64,000 nucleotides of DNA from Pseudomonas sp. ERMR1:02 (GTDB lineage: Bacteria; Pseudomonadota; Gammaproteobacteria; Pseudomonadales; Pseudomonadaceae): the NCBI RefSeq assembly GCF_002277815.1, contig NZ_NKJI01000008.1, forward strand, positions 124,001-188,000, given 5' to 3'. Below, in pieces: positions 1-7,381 of this stretch. The notes under the pieces are model-generated. The model did no database searches. It worked only from the letters and a program-made list of their open reading frames with translations, and was not told the DNA's origin. How positions within the stretch are numbered: the first letter of the stretch is position 1; the number at the start of each line of letters is the position of its first letter. The translations under genes were made by a program, and so were the position numbers.

Positions 1-1
1 C

Positions 2-1726
2 GCCCTGCGACTGACCAAGTTCATTAGCGATCCAAAGCGTGCTGCCGATCTATCAAGGCTAAAAACAGAAGCAGATTCGTTCAAAGGAATGATTCAAGCT
101 GACCTAGGAGAGATTGAACATAAAAAAATTTCCACCGCAGTTCTGCAGCCAGGCTGGGACAAAGAGATTCCTTTTCCTACCTACTCTGCGGAAATCCACG
201 CTGAATATGTTGAAAATATCCAGCGCCTTCAAAGCTTAACTCCACTAAAGGGTGCGATACAGATCAGGGACAAAAACGAAGCGATTGAAAACTACATTGA
301 GCTTAACAAGGACTCGGTGAAAAGCCTGGCCCGCTTTGGTAGCGATCTGGACAAGCTGGATGGCCTCGACGTCACCAAAAAAGAATTAAACGAACTGATT
401 AAATCTGGAGGGGCCATTAAGCGTGGTGCCACAGTCATCAAGTCCGAGGAGGCCGAGAGCCTTCCTGGATGGGGCCAAGGACGCTTGGACTGGTTCCTTG
501 AGCAAATAGTCATCCGTGACGCGCTTCAGCAAAAGAGCAACTCTAATGCTAACGCTGCTGCCGAGCTGAATCGTCTAAAAGCAGAGCTGCTGGCTGAGCA
601 CGCCAAGCTCTATGCTGACGACCAACACTGCCCACTATGTGGTGCTGACTGGCAAGCCCATGACAATATGCTGCAAAAGATTGAGTTCAGATCAAAGCAG
701 ATCAACGACGCGCTAACCGCTGATGGCCAGACCCTGATAAATCTCACGGGGCTGATGACTGCGGAGCTGGCCATGATTGAAGCTCAGATCCAGGCCCGAG
801 AAGCGCCGCTATCCCTTGGATACAACAGCGCCCTACACAACGCCCTGCTCCGTGATAAAGCTCGGTTGCCTACAATTACCCAACTCGCGGCCCGGCTTCA
901 GGCTTTAGGTGTACAGCTCAACCACTCGTTCTCCGATAACGAGGAGGTGGTAGACACCCGGACTCAGGAGCTGACAGCTTCCATCAGAAGCCAAAAAACA
1001 GCTGAAACAGAGCCTCTGCCGCAAGATTGGAGAAAGGTCATCACCGCTGCCTTCAAAGAGCTCCAGGACTTCTATATCGTCGAGACTCAAGCGCTGAAAG
1101 ACAAGGAGCTGTACATCGAGGCTAAAGCAAACGAGGCGCAGAGCAGCAGGCTAAAGCAATGCCTTGATGAGCTACAGGTCATCCAGCGTGAGATCGAAGC
1201 AGCGAAAATCGCTAAAGATAAGGTCAATAAGCTAAAGGCCACCTTGGAGAGAACGGAGCGCAGCTACTCAGAACAAACGATTGCTGAGATAGAGCTGATT
1301 TTCCACATTTACAGCGGGCGGCTTATCCAGAACTATCAGCGCGGCTTGGGTCTGTTCATTGAAAGCAATGACGGTAAAGAGCTCAGATTCCTGACAGCCG
1401 AAAAGTCTGAGCATGATGCGATTCTGTCAATGAGTTCCGGGCAGGTGTCGGCGCTCAGCCTGGGCTTCTTCCTTTCGCTGAATAGAGTCTACTCGACCGT
1501 ACCGCTGATCCTGATCGATGACCCTTCCCAGTCGCTGGATGAAGTCAACATCGCCTCTCTGACTGACCTGCTACGCTGTGAGTTCAGCAATCGTCAGCTG
1601 ATCGTTTCCTCGCACGAGGACGACATCTCCGCGTATATGCGCTACCGGTTCACTAAGGCAGGCCTTAGCACCCGATCGCTCAACATGCAACGCTTGGCTA
1701 AGGAAGCCCTAGTAGCCGCTGTCTGA
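2..1726 (+). CDS. Zinc-hook SMC/Rad50-like ATPase, C-terminal part (5' end outside window)
   Basis: The reading frame is already open at the left edge (from base 2), so the N-terminal Walker A half lies outside the window. Counting from the first Met at 89, a long helical region carries a CPLCG zinc-hook motif (Cys181 and Cys184), as in Rad50/SbcC and RloC proteins. Near the C-terminus are an ABC signature (MSSGQVSALSLG), a Walker B/D-loop (LILIDDPSQSLDE) and an H-loop (SSHED). The family uses ATP to clamp DNA, and many island members act in anti-phage defence. I cannot tell which system this belongs to because the partner genes are to the left. A hairpin terminator follows the stop. Confidence 0.75.
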   Translation, partial: ALRLTKFISDPKRAADLSRLKTEADSFKGMIQADLGEIEHKKISTAVLQPGWDKEIPFPTYSAEIHAEYVENIQRLQSLTPLKGAIQIRDKNEAIENYIELNKDSVKSLARFGSDLDKLDGLDVTKKELNELIKSGGAIKRGATVIKSEEAESLPGWGQGRLDWFLEQIVIRDALQQKSNSNANAAAELNRLKAELLAEHAKLYADDQHCPLCGADWQAHDNMLQKIEFRSKQINDALTADGQTLINLTGLMTAELAMIEAQIQAREAPLSLGYNSALHNALLRDKARLPTITQLAARLQALGVQLNHSFSDNEEVVDTRTQELTASIRSQKTAETEPLPQDWRKVITAAFKELQDFYIVETQALKDKELYIEAKANEAQSSRLKQCLDELQVIQREIEAAKIAKDKVNKLKATLERTERSYSEQTIAEIELIFHIYSGRLIQNYQRGLGLFIESNDGKELRFLTAEKSEHDAILSMSSGQVSALSLGFFLSLNRVYSTVPLILIDDPSQSLDEVNIASLTDLLRCEFSNRQLIVSSHEDDISAYMRYRFTKAGLSTRSLNMQRLAKEALVAAV

Positions 1727-1737
1727 GTTACCACGAT

Positions 1738-1767
1738 AGGGGCATATGGAATTTGCCCCTGTTTGTT
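1738..1767 (+). terminator. Likely rho-independent terminator of the SMC-like gene
   Basis: A 7-bp inverted repeat (AGGGGCA / TGCCCCT, 1738-1744 and 1754-1760) is followed by GTTTGTT, 12 bases after the stop codon of the upstream gene. The T-tract is imperfect, so efficiency is uncertain. Confidence 0.55.
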
Positions 1768-1791
1768 CATTATGAGAACCACTATGTTTTA

Positions 1792-1983
1792 TCTAACTCT
1801 TCAATAACTCTGATTGAAATACGTACACCCTGCTTCTGGAGCTGATTACTACGTTTGTTCCAAAAAGCTAATACCGTGAGCATCTGTGAAGTCTTGAAGC
1901 CCGAAGCAAAACAAAGCTCTATGAGAGTCCCCTCTCAAATGCTTGGCCTCAAGCGTATTCAGCGAAGAATTTATTTGTGAGCT
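1792..1983 (-). pseudogene. Possible coding remnant downstream of traJ
   Basis: On the minus strand a frame stays open for 63 codons from inside the 3' end of traJ to a TAG at 1792-1794, with protein-like composition (for example FCFGLQDFTDAHGISFWNKR). It has no ATG or GTG; only TTG or CTG could start it. In RP4-type systems the gene after traJ is the relaxase gene traI. I do not recognise this tail as TraI, so it may be the end of a deleted gene that once lay here, or chance. Confidence 0.3.
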
Positions 1984-2342
1984 TTAACAATAGCGCCCAT
2001 ATTCATTCCTATCGCTACCTGTAACCTTCGAAACTCCACCATTAGACCCTCAACATCAATAGCACTCGCGCCTTCACCACGTTTCTCTGCAAGCCAGAGT
2101 TTCAACAAACCAGCAACCCGCCCAAGGTCGCCATTTACCTTCGCCAAGTCAGTCACCGCACCCAGGTCAACGACTGACTTTACAGGCGTATTCAGACCAA
2201 GAGCGCGGAGATAGGCTGAGCGGGCCATACCAGTTTCTTTAGCTCTAGCTGTAATCGTCGCCTTCTCTCCATCGGTTACCCAAACCTCTATCGGTTTGCC
2301 GCGTCGGCGAGCCTTGGGCTTGGCTGGCTGCTCATCGGTCAT
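1971..2342 (-). CDS. traJ: TraJ-type oriT-binding relaxosome protein
   Basis: This 123-residue protein matches my memory of RP4 TraJ along its length: a basic N-terminal tail, a ribbon-helix-helix-like segment (residues 17-50, with MARSAYLRALG), and the diagnostic stretch VNGDLGRVAGLLKLWL (residues 69-84). In RP4, TraJ binds the arm of oriT next to nic and recruits the TraI relaxase. The ATG at 2342 is chosen because AAAGGAGGA (2346-2354) lies just upstream; a longer frame to 2645 only translates tandem repeats. A matching oriT lies about 85 bp upstream. No relaxase gene follows, so the protein probably works with a relaxase supplied in trans or encoded elsewhere on the element. Confidence 0.85.
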   Translation of the reverse strand: MTDEQPAKPKARRRGKPIEVWVTDGEKATITARAKETGMARSAYLRALGLNTPVKSVVDLGAVTDLAKVNGDLGRVAGLLKLWLAEKRGEGASAIDVEGLMVEFRRLQVAIGMNMGAIVKAHK

Positions 2343-2427
2343 GCTTCCTCCTTTGTGTGCTGTTTCTATGTCGTCGCGGCAGCGACTGTATGCCTCGCAG
2401 AGCAAGAGAACCCATTGAGCCGCAGGC

Positions 2428-2495
2428 GAATACGGGGAGGTGTTGGGAGGGGGTGGACGAAGTCCGCACCCGTACAACACACATCTTGCCGTCAG
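2428..2495 (+). other. oriT: Putative RP4/MOBP-type origin of transfer (oriT)
   Basis: The layout follows the RP4 oriT core. A GAATACGGG block (2428-2436) resembles the RP4 GAATAAGGG box. Inverted arms GTGTTG (2440-2445) and CAACAC (2475-2480) replace the RP4 GTGAAG/CTTCAC arms. A stem-forming GGGTG..CACCC pair lies between them. ACATCTTGCC follows the right arm, like the RP4 nick region TATCCTGCC; the predicted nick is between G2488 and C2489. The traJ gene reads away from the site, as in RP4. Transfer from this nick would move the island to the right in first. Confidence 0.65.
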
Positions 2496-2570
2496 TGTTT
2501 TGGCGATTCTATGCGATTTGGACAAAACATCCAGTTCCGTTTTTCCAACGCGCGTATATTCCCCTGGAAT

Positions 2571-2640
2571 CGCATTGAATCGCATTGAATCGCATTGAAT
2601 CGCATAAAGTCGCATAAAGTCGCATAAAGTCGCATAAAGT
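2571..2640. repeat. 10-bp tandem repeat array beside oriT
   Basis: Seven exact head-to-tail units are present: three of CGCATTGAAT (2571-2600), then four of CGCATAAAGT (2601-2640). Degenerate units flank both ends, and one inverted unit (CGCATAGAAT on the minus strand) lies at 2506-2515. The 10-bp period puts every CGCAT on the same face of the helix, so it could bind protein cooperatively. It could equally be a slippage-prone microsatellite. Confidence 0.85.
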
Positions 2641-2645
2641 CTCAT

Positions 2646-3129
2646 TAGTCGGAATAATTAATCACAAATAAATTCGCTATTTCTCTTCTAATAAATATAT
2701 TAATTAGTTCCAGATAACTCGTAGGGAGAAAAACATACGTGTAACCACGAATTGCCCTCCGTCGAGCACCACCCACAACGCCATCGATGCGGCGGTGTGT
2801 CGTTCGTAGCTGACATGGATGAGGTGCGGGTGGAAGTCGTGCGAGGGGTGGCCTTGGTGCAGATTTATAAGGCTTTCGAGGGTCGCTTAGAGCTCGTAAT
2901 ACCCTGCCCACCAAATACGTTACTCTATCCATCAAGTATGGGATGACCAGTCATTTGCATTGCACCCTACAACCGACTGTTTGGTTTACCCTGTGTACTT
3001 CGTAACCATTATTGGCAGAGAACTGCACATTGCTGCCGCTGGCGGTGACAGGCAGAAAGCGCTTCGAAGCAGCAAAATCCGCCAAGTCCAATCATGTACA
3101 AAAATAACTTCCCAATGACCTTGCTGTTA
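2646..3129. other. Intergenic stretch without a convincing gene
   Basis: The stretch starts AT-rich (2650-2710) and then becomes GC-rich with no credible start or codon pattern. It contains a partial copy, on the minus strand, of the dispersed iteron-like repeat (2943-2966) and one copy of a 20-bp dispersed motif (3043-3060, GGTGACAGGCAGAAAG) also seen near 9929, 11427 and 15083. A 96-codon open frame at 2645-2935 looks spurious. Confidence 0.6.
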
Positions 3130-3882
3130 TTAGGGTATTTTTGCTTGTTTTTTGGAGTCTGAAGAAACTGTGCGAGTGATAGCCATAAAACAAAAAAAGG
3201 CTAGAGGATAATACCAACCCGAGGTCGGATTCGCCTTTGAATTCAATGCAGTGAACCAAAGTGCGGCAAGAGTGAACCCGACAAAAATAGTTGATAAGTA
3301 TTTTAGATAATGTAGGCCCCTAATTGTACCAACGGTGAAAATAGCGGATGAATACAACATTATTGCTAACAGCTCGCTAATTGATACATGAAGTAAATTA
3401 TTGGTTTGATCATCTGTAGAGAGAGGAATCAAAGCCCAAAAAAACTGCACTCTATTATTGGCTATATCAACAGCTATTCTTGTGGACGCAAATAAACCTA
3501 TTGCAACAGTTGCGCAAATAATATAATGCGAAATAGTCCATGTTTTGGCTGGAAAAAAAGCCTCGTGAAGTTTCAAAGCAGCTTTGTCACCTAAGTTTAA
3601 TACCCAACCAACAAAAGGTGCTTGAGACACTACATCAAAAACCATAGTGCGAGTCTTACGTATTCTAGCAAGTGCTCTACCGGAGAAAATTCCTTGCCAT
3701 GCCCCCTGAGACTTCCTATGAATATCACTTGCGCTAGCCCATATGGAAAGCGCTATAGTTAAATATTGAAGAGTCGACATTATTGCAACTTCGAACGCGT
3801 CAAATTTATTTTGCCCTAGGCTTTGTATTGACGAGAACGCAATTAGTGCTATGTAAAAAATAATAATTTTGATACATCGCAC
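3130..3882 (-). CDS. Unknown multi-spanning membrane protein (membrane pair, gene 2)
   Basis: I do not recognise this 250-residue protein. It has about five or six hydrophobic segments: residues 4-22, 35-50, about 118-135, 150-180, 185-200 and 205-240. A basic loop (ARIRKTRT) follows the second. It starts at a GTG with only a weak AGGA 11 bases upstream, so the start is uncertain. Base composition is clearly AT-richer than the core genes. It lies 115 bp downstream of another membrane protein gene on the same strand, and the two probably form an operon. Confidence 0.6.
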   Translation of the reverse strand: MRCIKIIIFYIALIAFSSIQSLGQNKFDAFEVAIMSTLQYLTIALSIWASASDIHRKSQGAWQGIFSGRALARIRKTRTMVFDVVSQAPFVGWVLNLGDKAALKLHEAFFPAKTWTISHYIICATVAIGLFASTRIAVDIANNRVQFFWALIPLSTDDQTNNLLHVSISELLAIMLYSSAIFTVGTIRGLHYLKYLSTIFVGFTLAALWFTALNSKANPTSGWYYPLAFFCFMAITRTVSSDSKKQAKIP

Positions 3883-3997
3883 TTTATCGCCGATCCTGTC
3901 CTCATCCCGGAGAAAAATAAAATCACTGTAGGGATTTCGAGAAGTACTAGCCTGATACTTGCAGATAAAAGTTTGGTAGTTTCGATCTCCAAATTAT

Positions 3998-4909
3998 TTA
4001 TTCCGTAAACAGACTAATTGCGGCTACGGAAGCTGAAGAATTTATAGAGAATTTTTCTTTCAAAAATTGCTCAGCACTTCTACGTGCCCCCGGCGCGATA
4101 TCAGCTACGGTGTTGATTTGCAGCTTAATTTGCGCAAACGTAGAAATAATCATAAAAATAACAGCTATAATTAAATACCGGTAAAATTCAGTGACTGGCA
4201 TCACCAGTTTAAATATCAATGAAATTGTCACCAGGGATGAAATATCATCAAGAAGAAGTCTTCGTTCGGTCTGAAGAATAGATGATTTTTTCTTTGTGAT
4301 CTTTATTGAATATATGACTACGAGATGAGACATAGCGACTAAAATTATGGCAATTGATGGCGCATATATATGTTTGTGGAGAATAAATAAAGAGGACAGA
4401 ATGGGGAGTGCTGTCATAGCAACGCGCTGCTCTCTCCTTCCGTAATGCAGCGTAAGTACAAGCATAGCCGCAGACAACAGACATACCTCCGCCGAAGATG
4501 CACTATATGGAGAGAGTAGGGCTACGAAAATCGAACTTGGTCCGACAGGAGCGATAGAAATTTTTTTGTTGTAATTTGAAACTAGAAAAATCAAAAGAAT
4601 CAATGATAGCCCTATGTAAAATAAGTGTGGAATGAACGGCGTAACCGCAGACAGGCTTGCAGCAGATGCTATGAATGCAATGTGAGAAGCATCCGCTCTT
4701 TTTTGGTCAGAGCGAGATAAATTTGCCATATAAAAAGTTATTAAAAAAATTGGAGCCAGCAATAATGGAAGAACCAGAAGCTGGCCTACCGAAAAAACCT
4801 TTATGACGGTGGAAATAATACCTATTCCCCATACGCCTAATGTTGCTCCTCCTGCAACATAGAAGTCTCCTATTTTTCGAGTATCTGATCCCCCTTTGAG
4901 CACAGGCAT
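3998..4909 (-). CDS. Unknown multi-spanning membrane protein (membrane pair, gene 1)
   Basis: This 303-residue protein is hydrophobic along most of its length, with roughly eight predicted membrane segments between residues 20 and 255. A basic cytoplasmic loop (KITKKKSSILQTERR) lies near residues 203-217, and a soluble tail of about 45 residues follows. AAGGA six bases before the ATG at 4909 supports the start. The low GC points to recent transfer. It is the first gene of a two-gene membrane module between oriT and the replication region. No enzymatic motif is visible. Confidence 0.65.
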   Translation of the reverse strand: MPVLKGGSDTRKIGDFYVAGGATLGVWGIGIISTVIKVFSVGQLLVLPLLLAPIFLITFYMANLSRSDQKRADASHIAFIASAASLSAVTPFIPHLFYIGLSLILLIFLVSNYNKKISIAPVGPSSIFVALLSPYSASSAEVCLLSAAMLVLTLHYGRREQRVAMTALPILSSLFILHKHIYAPSIAIILVAMSHLVVIYSIKITKKKSSILQTERRLLLDDISSLVTISLIFKLVMPVTEFYRYLIIAVIFMIISTFAQIKLQINTVADIAPGARRSAEQFLKEKFSINSSASVAAISLFTE

Positions 4910-5575
4910 AGAATGTCCTTAACAGGTTGATTACCTCGGGATAGCGTAAAAAAGTGGTTTCAATCTCAAGATAGACAATAGTCGGTTAATTGACATTTTT
5001 CCTGGGTTCGAAGATGAATTGATGAGCCTCTCGCAATACATTGGGGCCGGCAACAACTCGAGAGTTCGGAATTTATACCGATGCTTGTGTAGCAGGCAGG
5101 AGTTCATTAGCGAAGGACCATTTTTGGCCGATTGCTTCCTGTTACTCAGGGCACTAAACAGTGGCTCTCTGCCGGTCATGGCCACCAAGCGTGGAGGTCA
5201 AATCTGGCGCAAATAGCTGGTCAGGTCGAGTGCAAACGGGTGGGCAAGTCAGTGCGTTTGCCAACCCGGCCGCGGCCGCCCTTCCCTTTGGTGTCCCTTT
5301 TTGAGTTCAAAACGGTGAGCTTGTGCGCTGCTGGAAAAACATGGCACGCGGGGTTTTCTGAGGGTGTATTTGCCAGAACACCGGTAGGGCACTTCGCAGC
5401 CTTCCTTGTTAGATATCTAACATGGATGAACGAGGTTCATTCATGGCCAGCAATCGCGTTTGTCGCGTGGCCCATAAACGACAATCCACGGTAGCGAATC
5501 TGTACGCCGCGCCGGCTGGCCGGCGCATAGACAACTCTGTGAGCGTACCGAACGCATTTTGATGCGGAAGGGGAA
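4910..5575. other. Intergenic region between the membrane pair and the replication origin
   Basis: No convincing gene is visible. The region includes one copy of the dispersed iteron-like repeat (5195-5262) and a palindrome TTAGATATCTAA (5409-5420). Several short open frames exist on both strands, but none has a ribosome binding site or recognisable product. Confidence 0.5.
5195..5262 (+). repeat. Dispersed three-unit iteron-like repeat, copy 2
   Basis: The element has three roughly 22-bp units of the form GGTC..(N)..TGCAA: GGTCAA..GCGCAAAT, GGTCGAGTGCAAACG and GGGCAAGTCAGTGCGTTT. The same layout occurs near 8236-8300 (minus strand) and 15151-15217 (plus), with a partial copy at 2943-2966. 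Confidence 0.6.
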
Positions 5576-5640
5576 GCCGCCGCGAAGCGGTGGGGGAACC
5601 CCGCAGGGGTGCCCCTGCTTCGGTTGCCAAATTGGCACCC
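5576..5640. other. Cluster of inverted repeats beside the origin
   Basis: Three short palindromes lie side by side: ACCCC-GCA-GGGGT (5598-5610), overlapping GCAGGGG-TG-CCCCTGC (5603-5618), and TGCCAA-A-TTGGCA (5625-5637). They sit between the AT-rich origin flank and the accessory region. They could be a replication-control, termination or transfer site; I cannot assign one. Confidence 0.45.
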
Positions 5641-5645
5641 TCAGC

Positions 5646-5873
5646 GGGTTTTAGAGTTTTAATTAAGTTTTAAAAGATTTAGGAAAAAAATAATCTAAAT
5701 TTCTGTCTATTTTCAATGGGTTGTAAAATTGTCCAGTGTGCAATGTACGGCTTTTGGTGGGTAATGTACGGTTTTGGGTGGGTAAAGTACGGAGGTTGGT
5801 GGGTAATGTACGGACTATCCACAGGCTGAGCGCGTGCCGCGCATTGGCACCCGTACATTACACACCGGCCGCT
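5646..5873. other. oriV: Putative plasmid-like replication origin (iterons, AT-rich stretch, DnaA-like box)
   Basis: Four direct iterons, core (T)AATGTACGG preceded by GGTGGG in copies 2-4, end at 5750, 5771, 5792 and 5813, a constant 21-bp spacing (two helical turns). An inverted copy (CCGTACATTACACACC, 5851-5866) overlaps the repA stop codon. CTATCCACA (5815-5823) is one mismatch from the DnaA box TTATCCACA. The left flank 5646-5735 is strongly AT-rich. This is the textbook layout of an iteron-controlled origin next to repA. Confidence 0.75.
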
Positions 5874-6955
5874 CCGTCGACCATGCGGCGCCGATGTGCC
5901 ATTGCGAGCTGCGGCCCGCTCTGCCCGGCCTCCATCGTCAAGGTATATTCCGGCAAGTCGTTAGCCTCGACGATGCCGCGTAAGATGCGGCAGAATTCTT
6001 TGAACGTTCCCGCCGAGCCGCTGCGCTCATAGATAGTCTGGAATGACCATCTGGCCTCTGTCTTGCCCGCTGCTCTGCGCGCAAGACGGTACACGAACCG
6101 GCCAATGCCGGTACCGATCAGGAAGAAGTCAGGGTGGAGGGCCAGCACGTCGGGGTTTTTGCCGCCCGTGATCTCCTGATACATCCACTGCGCCACCTCG
6201 ATCTCAATGAATTCTGGCTTGCCTGAGCTGTTCTCAATGACCTTGTATCGGCTAATCAGCGGCTCACCTTCATTCACGGTGATGGTTCGGCCATTCTTGC
6301 CCTTTTCGGTACGCCGGACCGCTACATGCGTGGTATTCAGCCGTAGGCACGTCTCTACAAGATCGTCTTTCTGCTTGCCGCCATAAGCACGACGCAGGAA
6401 TTTGAGGACGTCACCAACGTGCGGCCGGAAAACCCGGCCCGGCTTTTCGCCCCTACCATCTCGATAGCGGTTCATTGCTTCGGTCAAATGCGACACAGCC
6501 ATCAGCACAAGGTCGTAATCCCACACCGAAGCCATACCGGCTGGACCGGCAGACACCTTCACGTTGCCGTCCCGCAACTCATAGGTGATGACCTCGCCCG
6601 CACGCCTCTCCTTCTTGGACAGTCGGAATACGGCCACATCCATGATGTTGCGGCTATCGCGGATGCCCACGTCATACACCGCCGGGATGAAGAAATCCTG
6701 CTGCTCATCCCCCTTGGATGGTTTGCGCACGCGAGTAGCGGGTTGTAGCTTAGGTGCTGCTACTAGACGGCTTTCCTCGTTCGCTTCGCGCTGCAAGCGG
6801 GCGGCGACTTGCTCGTATGTCTCGCCGGGACGCGCTACGGCCTCAATGCGCTCGCGGCCTATTAAAGCGCTCATCGACTGGGGACCATTGTTTCTGCTAG
6901 TCATATGGCTGGCCAAACCCCATGCCAACTTGCTGAGCGACTGTGCGCCCAGCAT
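5858..6955 (-). CDS. repA: RepA-like replication initiator protein
   Basis: The 365-residue protein resembles the replication initiator A (RPA) family of plasmids and integrative elements. Conserved-looking segments are QQDFFIPAVYDVGIRDSRN, the winged-helix part ISRYKVIENSSGKPEFIEIE, and the C-terminal FQTIYERSGSAGTFKEF. Four 21-bp iterons directly follow the gene and one overlaps its stop, which fits an initiator acting in cis. Other in-frame starts at 6904 and 6874 are possible; none has a strong ribosome binding site. In integrated elements RepA typically supports transient rolling or theta replication after excision. Together with alpA it forms a leftward pair. Confidence 0.8.
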   Translation of the reverse strand: MLGAQSLSKLAWGLASHMTSRNNGPQSMSALIGRERIEAVARPGETYEQVAARLQREANEESRLVAAPKLQPATRVRKPSKGDEQQDFFIPAVYDVGIRDSRNIMDVAVFRLSKKERRAGEVITYELRDGNVKVSAGPAGMASVWDYDLVLMAVSHLTEAMNRYRDGRGEKPGRVFRPHVGDVLKFLRRAYGGKQKDDLVETCLRLNTTHVAVRRTEKGKNGRTITVNEGEPLISRYKVIENSSGKPEFIEIEVAQWMYQEITGGKNPDVLALHPDFFLIGTGIGRFVYRLARRAAGKTEARWSFQTIYERSGSAGTFKEFCRILRGIVEANDLPEYTLTMEAGQSGPQLAMAHRRRMVDGAAGV

Positions 6956-7044
6956 TCTCGTCCAGAGCTGCCCGCAGATGGCCGCATGAAATCCAGCACA
7001 AGCGGTTTACCCTGGCATGCTGCCCACACATCAATCGCCACGAT

Positions 7045-7272
7045 TCAGGCCCCCATTCCGGGGCGGGCAGCATGTATACCCGACGACTTGCGCGCGTCGA
7101 TCCATTCCTCGATCTCAGTCAGATCCCACGCGACGTTTCGGCTGGTTAGTGCGATGCGGCGCGGGAACTCCCCCCGCTGTTCCATGTTGTAGATCGTGCG
7201 CTCAGCCAGCGGGATCATCGCGTGCAACTTCTTGCGGTTGATGAGTGTCTTGCTCTTTGGCTTGATCTCCAT
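7045..7272 (-). CDS. alpA: AlpA-family regulator (excisionase-like)
   Basis: The 75-residue protein has the MerR/AlpA winged-helix pattern: a start LINRKKLHAMIPLAERTIYN, then FPRRIAL and the closing WDLTEIEEWIDAR. AlpA proteins bind DNA and activate excision or the integrase of P4-like elements. The ATG at 7272 is chosen because AAGGAAAG lies about seven bases upstream; a TTG six codons earlier would overlap that site. It lies 89 bp upstream of repA on the same strand and is divergent from the DNA-binding protein gene at 7382, so the 7273-7381 gap probably holds both promoters. Confidence 0.85.
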   Translation of the reverse strand: MEIKPKSKTLINRKKLHAMIPLAERTIYNMEQRGEFPRRIALTSRNVAWDLTEIEEWIDARKSSGIHAARPGMGA

Positions 7273-7381
7273 AAGGTCGCTTTCCTTCAAAGTCGTCAGA
7301 TGCTTGACAATGCCCTCCAGCGCCAGAGTCAGGGTGCGAAAAAGTTAGAATTTAGTTGTCACGAAGAGCTATCATCGGACG

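Noticed and set aside
2571..2640. CRISPR array
   Set aside because: Repeats are 10 bp and contiguous without spacers; no cas gene is present.
2343..2645. N-terminal extension of TraJ (101 codons)
   Set aside because: It would translate the tandem repeats and the oriT; the strong ribosome binding site at 2346-2354 points to the internal ATG.
2645..2935. 96-codon minus-strand frame upstream of traJ
   Set aside because: No ribosome binding site, Pro/Arg-rich start and no recognisable product.
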